Shown one piece after another: positions 1 through 11,658 of a DNA stretch of 64,000 nucleotides. Made by a program: the position numbers and the translations under genes. Numbering within the stretch: the stretch's first letter is position 1; each line of letters opens with the position of its first letter. The stretch covers positions 806,001 through 870,000 of the forward strand of contig JAALGY010000059.1 of the NCBI GenBank assembly GCA_032358165.1. Reading direction: 5' to 3'. The stretch comes from Diplosphaera chodatii (lineage: Eukaryota; Chlorophyta; Trebouxiophyceae; Prasiolales; Stichococcaceae). Below the pieces are notes generated by a model. That model did no database searches, had not been told where the DNA came from, and was given only the letters and a program-made list of their open reading frames with translations.

Positions 1-504
1 AGCAAACCTCCAGTCGTGCACACCCAATGACACGCTGGATGTGACATTCAAACAGATGAGTGGCAGTGTTGCCCCCGAAATGGCGCTTGTGAAGCCCTCA
101 CCGTAGTCTGCCACGAGCTGGGTGTCGGCGGCCGACCCGGAGCGCAGCAGCCACACCAGCTCCGTCAGCGGCGTCAGCTTGTCGGACGCCCTGTTGCTGA
201 TGTACGTGCCTGCGGTCCACATGCAGAGCATCAGTCGTGCCCGTGCACCTGCCCTGAGATGCGACAGCGGCGCAACAGCGGGCTGAAGCTGCAGGGGTGC
301 AGGCACCCGGCCTCCAGCGCTCGCTGGCTTGGGTGTCCAACAAGCTCAGTGGATGTGCGGGGCGGTGCAGCGGCACACGCAGATGGGCAGCGCACCCGTG
401 CTGACCCTGCTGTCGGCTCCGACCACGACGCCGCCGTCGTACTGCACCGCCACGATGGTGGTGCCTGTGTGCGGCGCCTCAGCCATGGCCGCAGGCTTGC
501 CCAT
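1..504 (-). CDS. PBA1: 20S proteasome subunit beta-1 (caspase-like), 5' part; runs off left edge
   Basis: Catalytic beta-1 subunit of the 20S proteasome core, an N-terminal threonine hydrolase that cleaves after acidic residues. Exon 1 (504-396) encodes a 13-residue propeptide followed by [13 protein letters not shown] and [12 protein letters not shown]. Exon 2 (209-102) continues [13 protein letters not shown] and [15 protein letters not shown]; the rest lies beyond the window. Numbering from the mature Thr1 (TTIVAV) puts Asp at 17 and Lys at 33, the catalytic pair. It also puts Arg at 45, the S1-pocket residue typical of beta-1 rather than beta-2 or beta-5. The start at 504 is an ATG giving a short prosequence; a second in-frame ATG lies at 486. 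The intron is phase 1 with gtgcg...cag ends. The gene is divergent from the Tim17-family gene at 923. Confidence 0.93.
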
Positions 505-922
505 GGCCGCGCCGCCCCTCTGTGGCACAGCTGGAAGCTGGGAGCTCAAGCAGCGTTGGCCGTGACGCTTCAAGACGGATCGACGCACGCAGCTGATACC
601 TGCAACGCTAGATTGATGGGCAGTGGCGAAGCTGGACTTCACAGGAGTGATGCAGTGGCTCGAGATGCACTGCAGGCACAGCTGGCGACGGCTGGCGACC
701 AGACACAGCACAGTTTCAAGCAAGTGACAGTGGACGGTGCTGACACGAAAGCTGACTGTGGCCACTGCGCTTCTGCGCTCATGCACACTTCAGCAAGGGC
801 ACCCTGGAGCACTCCGGAAGCTCGGTGCATCAGGTGCAAACAGCCCACTGAACTGCACGGCCCATCAAATACAGAATTCGCCTGTGTACTGATCCGTTCA
901 TGTAGTACACATCTTCATCAAC
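505..922. promoter_or_regulatory. divergent intergenic region, proteasome beta-1 / Tim17-family gene
   Basis: This 418 bp gap separates the two start codons of divergently oriented genes, so it should contain both promoters and 5' UTRs. No TATA box or other recognisable element was identified by eye. Open frames cross it on both strands but show no family similarity, and they look like chance openings in GC-rich DNA. Confidence 0.4.
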
Positions 923-2760
923 ATGTGGCGCCGCAAGCGAGCGGCAAGCGATTCCGAGACAGCTCGTTTGGAAGGGCCTGAGGGACAGCACGCTGAGGAT
1001 GCGTCCTACACAGAGAGCTACACAGCAGAGGACTTCGCTCGTGACCAGCAGATAGCGCAGCGCAATGCCCTGGCTGGAGCGGAACACAATGCTGTGTCGC
1101 CAGATGCGCCCGGGCAGTCGGCTGATGAGCAACTGGCCTGGTGCAGCGTGAACGGTGTTTTTGCGGGGATGAGCGGCGGAGCACTGGGTGCCGTATTTGG
1201 GCTTGGTGAGCTGGGCCTGATGAATTACCAGGATGCAAGCAGCACTCCAATTGCAGGACAACCCCGCAGCAGCGGCAGTCGATTTCGAACATACCTCTGG
1301 TGCTCAGCAGGACAACGTTGAAGGTTTATCACATGCTTGTTGTGCTGATGGGCGGCTGGTTGGTCGTGTGCAGGTTCCAAGCTGATCACACACAGAGGCC
1401 CTGGGCGTCTGAAAGCAGCACGCGGCAGCGCCGCTTCAAATGCAAAGGTGTTATACTGGGAAATACTCAGTGGACCCCCTACTCCTCAGTCGAGAACCTC
1501 TGATCACTGCATGCTGACCTAGCAGCTGCATCTGATCAAGCATGTGTCCCCCTGCAGTCCTTTGCGATCATGGGCGGCATCTACGCAGCGGTGACGTGCT
1601 GGGCGACCCGCATACGGCAGCGCCAGGATGGTGAGGGCTGCAGCTGGCAGCGGCGCTGCGGAACTTGAGGACATGGATGCTGATGTACCCATACTGAACT
1701 GCTGTAGTAACGCTGTGATCTGCGGCTGTGTCTGATGCCGAGTTTGTCGTCAGCATGCATGACACTGGCCATCTGTTTGGTTGCTGCAGCATACAACTCG
1801 GCGCTGGCAGGAGGGGTCACAGGCCTGGTGCTCGGCTGGGGAGGTCCGCCTTCACCTTGCCGCTCCCCTGTGGTCGCATGCTCCGAACTGCGCTGCTCGC
1901 TTGCTAACACTTAGCATCCGGAGATTGTTGCTGCCGGGTGCTCATGGTTGCACTCCGATTGCGCAAGGAGATCGCACATTCTGCACGGAATTGTACGTCC
2001 AGGTGGCCCAGCGGCGGCAGCCCAGAGTGCGATCGGCTTTGCAGCCTTCTCCTTTGTGATGGACAAGTTCCAGATGGCGCAGGAGGCGGAGGCGGCGGCA
2101 CACCCCGGCAGCCCAGGCCAGGTGCCTACACGTGCTGACCCTCGTGTTCGCACGTCCTAAATCAGTGGCAGCCGCTGGACATACTCCTGGGCCTATCTCA
2201 GACTGGGCTAGCTCAGAAGGACTTGCCTGCAGTGCTCGTTGCCGATGGATGCTGCTGCAGCTCATGCATCTTGGAGGGGTGTCCCTGCGAGCACTTCGCA
2301 AATGCACAGCTGCTTTCGCATCCCTTGGTGTCTGCTCTGCAGGTGAGACGGCACAGCTTCGGCAGCGGCAGGCAAGCTGGCAGCAGCCAGCCCTTGCAGC
2401 AGCGGCAGGTGGATGGCCTGCAGCAATGGGTGCTAGAGGCCTGCGCAGCAGCAGACAGCTATCTGCAGCCAGCGGACGCTTTGATCCAGGTACATCATGT
2501 CACCAGACGGCCGTCTGGCAGGCTTCCATCAGCAAGCCGCGTTGCCGCCCCGACTTGTCGCTTGGATGTTTGGTGCTCTGTGACACACTGACTGACGGTG
2601 GCGTGCAAACCCACTGCAGGCAGCCGTGACGCCTGCGGCAGCGATGTTGCGGCCACTTGCGGCGACGCTGGCGCCGTGCAGTGCTGCCGCTCCCACGGGG
2701 GCGTGCCGGCAGGCTATCGCACCACGGCACCGGAGGCGGCGGTCAGAACGTCGGCATTAG
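923..2760 (+). CDS. Tim17/Tim22/Tim23-family membrane translocase
   Basis: Probable four-helix protein of the Tim17/22/23 family (mitochondrial inner-membrane or plastid-envelope import/transport). The ATG at 923 begins a hydrophilic, acidic N-terminus (MWRRKRAASDSE) of about 85 residues. Glycine-rich helices follow: GVFAGMSGGALGAVFGL in exon 1, SFAIMGGIYAAVTCWATR near 1558-1630, YNSALAGGVTGLVLGW near 1790-1840, and SAIGFAAFSFVMDKFQM near 2020-2075. This order matches the family, including a charged loop (RIRQRQD) before the third helix. The joint between the first two helices can use an acceptor at about 1540 or 1558. A frame-compatible C-terminal extension (2343-2490 and 2628-2760) would end at TAG 2758-2760. 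If it is not spliced in, the protein stops at 2160. The extension has no recognised domain. Mitochondrial versus plastid location cannot be decided. Confidence 0.75.
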
Positions 2761-3243
2761 CGTGTGTTGCAACTTTGCTGGCCTTCCAGGCAGCCGGTTC
2801 TCATACAAGCACTTGGCGTTCCTCAGAGCATAGGGTTCTCGGTGGTTGTGCACCTTGGCTAGTTCACAGTAGCTCAGCGAATGTTGTGGTGCTCCGTAGA
2901 ACGCCATGAGCACCCCCAGTTGCCAGCACAGCTTGCTTATCGTGCAGAGCAAGTGTCCACGCGTTCGCAAATTGAGCACCACATTCACACATCCCCTGCA
3001 GAAGGACTCGAGCTCTGAGGACTCTCAGAACCTTCGAAAACCCTTCGAAAAGCGCAATGGAAGCTCTCCGAAGCTTTGGACCTCACAGCGCCTGATACCG
3101 CCAGGGCCCTTTAAACGGCCAGAGCAGCGTCTCAGTTCGGTCGCAATGATGATCCAACTGCATCCGTGAGAGCGAACAGCCGGCCAATGAGCTGTGGGCT
3201 GCGTGCAGACGTGTCTTCCCGGTAACGATAGGGCAATCTCGGC
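2761..3243. other. intergenic, nothing recognised
   Basis: This 480 bp stretch lies between the end of the Tim17-family model and the ATG at 3244. It contains the imperfect repeat ccttcgaaaacccttcgaaa near 3030-3050. I see no coding frame with family similarity; presumably it holds 3' UTR and promoter. Confidence 0.4.
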
Positions 3244-5507
3244 ATGGCTGGCGCGGCCGCCGTGGCGCCGCTGCTGCTGCACGCGCTGCTGGGAGGCGCA
3301 GTCAGCTCCGAAGCGGCAGTGGCTCTGCGGGCGCTGTTTACCACGGCCTCCGTGCGGGTGATCAGGTGCGGGGGACTGCAGCTGGCCTCGACGCCTTTTT
3401 ATCCACATGCCGCTGATGCTGAGACACATCAGCGCGTTGGCCACGTTCTCATGCTGACCATACGCTCCCTAGTGCCTGCTGCACAGCCGACTGCCCGCGA
3501 TCGCACTACCGCATCGTGACGTATTTCCTGGCCCAGCAGGACAATCTGGATTTTTGCCTTGCGTTGTAGTCTGGCCGTCCCTGTGAGCGGCGGTGAGCTG
3601 TGCTTCACCAGCAACCTGCTGGACGTCGCACCGCTGCGGACCAGCGTTATCCCGGTGCACGGCAGCGCGGCTGGCAGCACCATTCTGGCGTCCGAAGCAG
3701 CCACCTTTCGCCTCGACAGGTGCGGCACCCTGACTGCCAGGGCCGTTCAGACGTGCCACACAACTTCACCAGACGCATGCCAGGTTTATGGCTGTCCGAG
3801 CTTCCGGTCTGGTCTACCTGCAGCATGCTGCGCTACGGAGAATGATGATGTAGCAAAATATCAGCCGGGGTCGTTCGCATGTAGGCAGGTGCTAACATAC
3901 AACGATGCTGCGCTGCAGGCCCCGTGCGCCGCAGGACCTGCAGCGTCTCAACCTGCGCTACCGCGTGGCGTCCTTCATGTGTGTGCCCATCCCCACAGAC
4001 CCGCCTCGAAAGGTCAGCACCCCTGCAAACTTCAGCCGCAATCCCGGAGGCTGCACATCCTCGGCGCAGCATGACACCTCGAAGCAGCAGAAGCAGCAGC
4101 AGCAGCGGCGGCAGCACCAGCAGCAGCGGCAGCAGCGGACGAGCGCCTGCGCCTCGCTGCTGCTGCCGGCGTCGGACCAGGACACGGCTGCAGAGCCGGA
4201 CGGCATGCTCAGCAGCGCCGGCGGCTGCGTGATGGCGACCACACCGGGCGATGGACCAGCAGCCGGCAGCCTGACGCTGGGCTTCCTGGAGGACGAACGC
4301 CACGACCTTCTGAGGTCGGGTGCATGCTGCTTGCACGACAAGGCTTCATGTGATTAATATTTCATCCAAGGCTTGACCGCATGGCAGCGATGAAGCTCAC
4401 ACTGTCAATTTCCAGACTGGACTGCATGCCCCAGTCTCTGAATCCCTGACGTCTGGTGTCATGAGCTGACGCAGCCTGCGTCCTGCCTGCAGCCCACTGA
4501 TGGAGGCCTTCAGCCTGGCAGCGGCCCTGGCGCCGCTGCTGAAGGCGGTGGCGGCGGGGCTGATGGCCCGCCACTCCGCGGCGCAGCTCAGAGGCAGCCC
4601 CGGCGGCAGCAGCCAGAGCACGGAGGCAGCCATTCACACCTGGCGTGCAGACGCGGCGGCATCAGGTGCACGACGCGCCGTGTGCCTGCTGTGTGCCTGC
4701 TGTGTGCCACTGCAACACGAAAAGCGGCCTCTCGCATGCATTTTCTGGTGTGATTGCAGGGTCATGATGGCATACCTGGATGTGCTGCAAACAGCGGCCT
4801 TTGATGGGGTGCGCAGGGGCAGCGGGGCGGGTGTCTCCGGCGTCTGAGGGCGGCGGCAGCGACAGCGACAGCGCGACGGCCGCCGAGGTGTCCCAGATCC
4901 TGCGCAACGGCGACATGTGGTCCTGGCTATACGACAGCTCCTGGGGCAGGTGCCTGAGCCATCTGCTGTGCAGCTCCGAGGACTCTTCGGCGTACCCCGT
5001 CTTCTTGCTGCTGCTTGTTTGGGAGACGAGCAGCACGCAGCTCACAGCCATGGTAATGCACCATGGCTACATGATGGCACTGGGTCCTGCTGTCTCATGA
5101 CGGACTGGCTGCCTATGTGCTGCAGCTTCAGCAGCCTCAGCAGCATGGACGACGATGCGGCGCCGCTGCAGCAGCCGCAGCACCATCAGCCATGGGCGGG
5201 AGCTGCTGCCAGCTCACTGCTGCCTACCGTCGACGCAGCCGCGGCCCCAGATGCCGCACGGGAACCCTTCTGCATGCTGCCTCCAGACGGCGACGCCAGC
5301 ATGCTGCGGACAGCAAACCCAACTGGCCGCAACATGCTAGCGTCACCACCGTCATGTGCAACATCACCAATGCAGTCGGTGCCCACCTCCGCCACGTGCT
5401 CAGAGGCAGCCATGCAATCGGCGACCCCGCACGAACCCTCCGACTCTGCTGCGTCAGCCGGCAGCACCTCAGCGGCAGCGGCGGTCACAACCTGTGCCCC
5501 CCGATAA
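3244..5507 (+). CDS. GAF-like sensor protein, soluble copy 1 of a tandem duplicate
   Basis: Function unknown. The ATG at 3244 opens an Ala/Leu-rich helix (AGAAAVAPLLLHALLGGAV). Splice-compatible modules follow: SLAVPVSGGELCFTSNLLD (about 3570-3720), LQRLNLRYRVASFMCVPIP ending GSLTLGFLEDERHDLLR (about 3930-4320), SLAAALAPLLKAVAAGLM (about 4510-4660), and DSATAAEVSQILRNGD with SWLYDSSWGR (about 4870-4950). A Ser/Gln/Pro-rich tail (about 5132-5507) ends at TAA 5505-5507. The ASFxCVPI...LTLGF pattern resembles the C-terminal strands of GAF sensor domains, but no ligand residues could be assigned. Every module recurs in the same order in the gene at 6588, so the two are tandem paralogs. This copy lacks the membrane region of its neighbour and may be truncated. 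Exon limits are approximate. Confidence 0.6.
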
Positions 5508-6587
5508 CAGCGAGCACGACATTTGGTACCGCAGCACACTGCAGCTGGTGTGTCCGGCCATCGCATTGCATATGGGTTTATGGAAACATAACCATGCGAA
5601 TGAAGAAATCTGGGGAAGTCCATGGGGTCAGAACACCTGGTTTGATGTTGAGGTTTTATATCTGCAACTCGGAGTACTAGTGGGAAGGGCAGGGAACATC
5701 CGCAATTTTGGCAGGACAAGCTGGGTTCGGTCAAGTGGTATGTATATTATGCATCAGAGGTGCTGGGGTGGGCCACGACGTGGTGAGGAGGCGGCTGACT
5801 AGGACATTAGGCTTGCTGTCACCGCACTTGTCAACAGGCTGGCACCGCAAGCTGGGTTTTGGTTTGCATCACGACTAGTGGCTGCATGTGAGCGCAGCGG
5901 TTTGATGGGCACTCGGGCGTTGATCAGTGCAGCAGGTGAACAGCTGCACAACAGCACAAGCTTTGCACACATGCAAGCTCAGAAACCTGTAAACCCTCAC
6001 CATGAGGCAGCGAGGGCGTAGGGCTGTGACAGCCTGATAGTTGCGGTACTGCTTCAACGAAGTGACGACTGCCAAGGGAATGCGATGATAGCGAGACGAG
6101 GGGTGGCACAACCGACCGACGTGGAGCGGTGCACGGATATACATGTTGTTGATCGGATTTGATCGCTGGCATTTTCGGCACTGATCGGGGTGTCCGATCA
6201 GTGCCTGGCGTCATCCGGGGACTGAAGACTTCGGTGGCGACGCGTCACGTGGGCATATCTGCGTGGAGGCGCTTTCTGCATTCACCAGCTTGCCGGCAGA
6301 CCGCATGCTCCACTTGGGCACCACCCCTGGTGCTGCACGCTATCTGAAAGCTCGACGGCATCGTGCAGGCGGCTGGACCCCGCGTTGAACGTGTGCCGGC
6401 TCTGTCCCTGCCCATGTGGTCTCTGTCAGGGCACAGCGGGCGCTGGTGCGCTCCGCTGCACGCAGCTCAACAATCAGCACATGTGAGACATTGAGCCGTG
6501 AGTTGGGCAGGATACGTGTCCTGCGGGAGTGGCAGAGCTGCCAGCTGGTCGCCAGCTGCCCAAGTTCAAGCTCAGGAGTCGGGCCAG
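5508..6587. other. spacer between the tandem GAF-like paralogs
   Basis: About 1.1 kb without a recognisable gene, locally richer in A/T (around 5550-5750) than the flanking exons. It contains a perfect 12-bp stem hairpin at 6177-6205 (listed separately). No remnant of the membrane exons found in the downstream paralog is visible, so copy 1 shows no obvious decayed 3' half here. Confidence 0.4.
6177..6205. repeat. perfect inverted repeat, 12-bp stem and 5-nt loop
   Basis: The arms ggcactgatcgg (6177-6188) and ccgatcagtgcc (6194-6205) are exact reverse complements around the loop ggtgt. There is no T-tract after it and no gene overlaps it. It could be a palindromic binding site or an RNA hairpin; its role is unknown. 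Confidence 0.75.
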
Positions 6588-9500
6588 ATGGAGGCCGCGG
6601 CACAGCATGCTGCCAGTCTCACGGCGGCGGCGCTGGGCCAGGGCGCCGTACAATTGGAGACTGTTACCGCCGTTCGGAAGCTCTGCGGGCGCCCTGCGCT
6701 TGTCGTCAGGTGACCTCCAATCGCAAAGCTCGACATGGTCCATCGTCCAGGCGCTGCAGCCCCAAGCGCACCATCAGACGTGCAGCCGTTGCTGTTGCTC
6801 ACGCTCGCAGATTGCAGGTTCAGCGGGCATACGCGTAGGGTGCAGGGCCCGTTCTTTGATATTATATGGTGCCTTCCTCTGCGGGTTCATGGCTTTCGGG
6901 CCTCTTCGTACAGTTCGCAGGCCGAACTTTTGGTACTGCCATGGCCACTGCGGCATTTGGCTGACAACAGCCGCGCTGATCGGGTGCCATGCAGCGCGCC
7001 GATCGTCAAGCTGTATGTATGACCCGACGTCACCAGGTGTTCAAGGTGCTTGTGACCTCACCGCCTGGCCCCGGCCTGCTGTGCAGCCTGGCCGTGCCGC
7101 TGGACGCGCGGCGGCTGCTGTGCAGCGGCAACATGCTGGAGGGCGGGCCGCTTAGCTTCCGCACCATGCCGGTATGGGGCACGGCGGCCGGCGCTGCTGC
7201 CCTCGCGGCCGAGCCCGCCGTTTTCGACTTCACCTCGTGAGCCGCTGCTGTTGCCTGTGCACAGTCTCACACGCATTTGCGCCTCTGCTGTATGTTCCAA
7301 TGGCCTGGCGGAGTGCACAGGCTCTGAAGGTCTGAATGACCGCCTATGTAGAGCATTCTAGTGCTGGTGTGCTGACCGCTTTCGGCAATGTGCTCAGTAG
7401 CCTACCTGTTGCCACAGGTCGCAACGGCTGCAGGACCTGCAGCTGCTGAACCTGCGCTACCACGGTGCATCCTTCCTGTGCGTGCCCATTCCTGGGCACG
7501 ACAAGGCAGGGCAGGCAGCAGCGGCAGCGGCAGCGCCAGTGCTAGCGGCTGCGGCAGAGAGCCCGGCCATGGCATCAGGCGCTGGGACCGACTCAGCGGC
7601 TCCAGCAATGCCTGCGGCGTGTGGCTGCCTCACGCTGGGCTTCGCTCACGATGTGCGGCGCCAGCTGCCAAGGTGAGTGGCGCAGCCTCTTATGCTGTCC
7701 AACTGTCGTCCAGCAACAGCGCACTTTGCTTGTAGCCTATCTCGGCCAGTGCAGCATCTTTCGAAATGGGCGTGCTTACCTGCCATCTGGATGCCTGCGG
7801 TGGCTGACACATGGGTTGCCTGCGGTGGCTGACGCACCGTCTGATCCGCGCAGCGTGCTTCTGCATGCGACTGCGCTGGCTGCTGCGCTGGCGCCGCTGC
7901 TGCCCCAGGCCGCAGCCGCCGCTCGTGCCCGTCACATCAGTGGCAGCGACACCAGCAACGGCGCGGGCGGCGGCGGCAGCCAGGCCGCCAAGCAGCTGTG
8001 GCGCCAGAACTCTGCAGCCTCAGGTGCGGCCGAGCGTCCGCATATGGTCAGCAGCGGACGATGCCAGGGCCATTGTCTGCTCTGTGGTGTGTGTCATGTT
8101 TTCCATCCTCAAAACGTCACCTTGCTGAGGGTCTCTTACCCTGCCCGGTCAGTCGTGTGAATACGGCCACATGCGCAGCATGGGTGAAACCAGCAGGTTG
8201 CAGCGCATTCAAGCTGGGCATGCTGAAGCTAGTGTGTCGTGTCTGCTCGCAGCAGAGACTCAGCCGCTGCCTGCGCACATCGCCCTCGAGGGCAGTTTCA
8301 GCCAGGGCGACAGCGCGACAGCCGCTGAAGTCAATGCGCTGCTGCAGGACGGCGACTCCTGGCTGTATGACAGCTCCTGCGACAGGTGCGCTGCCAAGGT
8401 TGCGCTGCGCAGTCCTCCCAGCTGTGGGGGCTGCGAGCTCAATGCAGGGTACCGCAGTGTGTGGGTAACACCCCCCGAGCCTGCTGCAGGCCATGCACAT
8501 GAATTCCCCATAGTTTGTGCCGGCTCCGAGCCTCACCCAGTTGGCTGTCGTGGGTGCCCATGCTCATGCTTACATGTGACTCAAGAACCCAGCTCACAGG
8601 ACCAAACCAGGGCGACTCATGACAGCATATCCTGTTTGTGTGCAGCAGCCAGGACGGGGATGCCGTTGCGCCATCAGCAGAGGCAGGCGGAGATGCAGCT
8701 GCGCCACCAGCAGGGGCGGCACCTCGTGCAGGCGCAAGTGCCGCGAGAAGGCCGCCTGTGCTGGAGGTGAGTCCGTTCCAGGCGGTGTCAGCCGCCCGCC
8801 GCTCGGCGTCCGGCGGCGCCGCCGCTGCAGCGGCCGACGGTCGCGGCCTGCAGCACGCCAGCGCGGCCAGCAGGCGGCGCATCAGCCGCGAGGACAGGTG
8901 CGCTCGAGCGCTGCAGCTGTGCTGAGCACCCTGTCAAGCCTGTGCAACAACCGTCACAGACTTTGTACAAGATGCCAATGATCACTTCTGTCTGTGCAGC
9001 CGCCGGCTGGTGGACCAGGCCCTGGACGACCTTGCGGCCGGCGATCTTGGTGCAGCGGTGGACGCTGCCCACTCGCCGGCCTTCGGCGTCGCGCACACCG
9101 GCAGCGATTTCATGTCATCTGGGACCTCCAGCCTCATGTGAGCGGCGCACGCCAGGCATTGCCTCACCCCAACCCCCGGCCGGCTTGCAGCTCTGACGCC
9201 TGGCAGTTGGCGGCATGCCTGCTCCTGGAGGCGGATTATGACCTGTTCACCCATGTTCACCTACTATTGGCCAGTCGCTGCAGCGTGTCGTGATGCACGT
9301 TGACCTGTCAAAGCGTCAAGGGACGATCCTAGGTTGGTCTGGGCACCAAGCACTTGCCCGAAAACAGGGCTTTGCCCAACTGCTGATGTCAATGCCCGCA
9401 GATCGATGCCCAGCCTGCAGACGGACTCGGTGGACTCGCTGTTCAGCCGGCCCAGCTGCGGCGGCGGCGGTGCATTCGCGATCACCCTGCCCGGCATCGG

Positions 9501-11658
9501 AAGCAGCGCTGCCGGCGGCACCCCAGCGGAGGAGTGGCCGCTCGCCGCACGGCTGGCCATGGCGCTTCCGGCATCCAGTCCAGCCGCCTCCACCAGCGGC
9601 AGCCACCAGACTGCAAAACCCCGCCGCCTCAAGCAGCGGTCTGGCAGCTCCCGCAGCCTTGCCGGCAGCCCCCAGGGGGTGCCGCCAGTGGTCTCTTCAC
9701 CAAACACGGCAGCCGTTGCAGCGTCATCACGCCGAAGTAGTCATGCGGTCACAGCAGGCGATAGCAGCTCAGGCGGCCACGCAGCGGATGCGGCAGTGGA
9801 GGCTGAGATCTGGGCGGCAGAGGGGGCAGCGAACGGTACCCAGGGGAGCGGTGCAGCTACAGCAGAGGCACCGTCTGCAGCGAAGGCTGCCGTCACAGAA
9901 GCAGAGGAAGTAGCGGCGGAAGCTGCACCCCAGGGCTGGCTGCAGCGCGTGGGCCTGGGCTTTGACGATGCTGCGATGGAGGCAGCGTACATGCGGTGGC
10001 ACGGCCTGCAGGCACAGAAGGTGGGCTGCAGCATTGCCTGTTACTGCTTATATATCACTGCCATCGGATAGGGACTTGCGCATCATGAAGTGCGGGGGAC
10101 CGTGTGGGATGGCAGCATCTGATCAGTGGGTACTGGTTGGCATGCTAAAGTACTTATGTAGGCGTGCTCAACCACACATGTTTAACGTGCATACAGCTGG
10201 ACCGCACCGCGCTGGCCATCCTGCTGGTCATGTGGGTCGCGCTGGGGCTGCCGCCCATGGGGCTGTTCTGGCACGCCACCCCGGGGTGGGCCATGTGGGC
10301 GCTGGGCGCGCTGTGGGTCCTGGCCGCCGTCGCGCAGCGGCTGTTCCCGAGCGGGTGCGCCACCGTGCCTCCTGCTTGCCTCACGCTTTGGCCGGCAGCC
10401 GTGTCAAGTCGGATGTGATCCAGCTCCACAGCTGCTGCCACAAGTTTCGGTATCTCCTGTGCTTGGGTGCACCAATGCGGTTGGGCACCGTCCTGCATGG
10501 TTCCGAGGAAAGCAAGGCTGCTGGTGCGCAGGTATTTGCGCCACAGGGAGGGCGTGCTGCAAGGGGTGCACTTCCTGTCGCTCGCCTTTGGCTGCCTCAA
10601 CACGCGGTTCTGTGCCCAGGTGCCGCCTTGACCGTTGCAGACCGAGTGCCGGTGCAGCTGTGTGCAGTAGCTGTTGTGTTACTGCATCTGAACACTGTGC
10701 GGCGGTTTTTAGCTTTCAGCGGTTAAGCCATTGCGTTGCTTGTCAGGGGCACAGTTCCGCTGCGTGTGTGCAACTCCAACGTGTCTGTTGGAGCCCATGC
10801 GCCCATGTCACTGACAGTTTCACACTGCATCTGGCGGCACAGGTGGCGGCACACAAGCTGGGGGCGGCGGACGGCGCGCTGCAGCTGGCGTCTGCCCTGG
10901 GCTGGCTGCAGCGCGCGCTGCTGGTGGAGGCCATGGCCGTCTTTCCCCTGCTGCTGTGGGTGAGCTCGGATGCCTGAAAGCCGTTGCGCTCCTGCAGATG
11001 GGCGTCCACCGCAGCAATTTTTATTGAACCTGCACCAGTTCTGCACCGCTCTGCAGCTTGCAATGTGGCGCCTGCCTGCGCAAGCACTGGGCTTCCTCAT
11101 TGCTGAGCTGGGTGGTGAGAGGGTGATGCACATTCCCACACATACTGCCGATGAGTGACTGCCCTGAACCCTGGTGGCTGCAGGTACGCGTGCGCAGGGC
11201 GGCGCTGCTGCAGGCCGTCATCCTGGCCATGGTGCTGGCGGTGGTGCCGCAGACATGCGCCACCTGCTTTGCTACTTGCGCCACTGCGATTCAGGTGCTC
11301 ACACTGATCCCATTGCCACGTGATTAAGCAGGCATCCTCAAGTCATCGAACACACTGCCACAGCAAGACACCTTTGGTGCAGAGTACACCTGCCTGCCAC
11401 GTGCTGTCGAGCTTGCCAGCACCTGCTTCCGTACTGTTGCGCCGAGGCCCTGGCGCGCCTGCAATGCAGCTGTGCCGCGCGGCGGGCGCCCTGCTGCTGG
11501 TGGCGTTTGGCACCGCCGCGCCGCTGGCCTTCATGTGGCGCACCGAGCGCCACTCCCGCCGCACCTTCGCCTGGCGCCTGCACGCCAAGGGCCGCGACGC
11601 AGCCTCGGGTCAGGACAGCGGCAGCGGCAGCGGCGCCGCTCTGGCTGCTGGACGGTAG
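6588..11658 (+). CDS. GAF-like sensor with multi-pass membrane C-terminus, copy 2 of a tandem duplicate
   Basis: Long paralog of the gene at 3244. From ATG 6588 the same modules appear: a helix (AASLTAAALGQGAVQLET), SLAVPLDARRLLCSGNMLE (about 7085-7145), LQLLNLRYHGASFLCVPIP and GCLTLGFAHDVRRQLPR (about 7435-7672), LAAALAPLLPQAAAAARAR (about 7875-7935), and DSATAAEVNALLQDGDSWL (about 8309-8365). A long Ala/Ser-rich linker (8644-10019) includes RSMPSLQTDSVDSLFSR and ends EAAYMRWHGLQAQK. A phase-0 splice joins this to LDRTALAILLVMWVALGLPP (from about 10197). Five to seven hydrophobic segments follow: AMWALGALWVLAAVAQRLF, LLVEAMAVFPLLLW, LPAQALGFLIAEL, LLQAVILAMVLAVVPQTC and GALLLVAFGTAAPLAFMW. 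A basic cytosolic-looking tail stops at 11656-11658; alternative 3' splicing to 11783 or 11946 is possible. The layout suggests a membrane-anchored sensor, but no output domain is recognised. Confidence 0.62.

Noticed and set aside
259..981. 240-codon plus-strand open frame across the left end
   Set aside because: It is antisense to the proteasome beta-1 exon and overlaps the Tim17-family start. Its translation is low-complexity and unlike any family.
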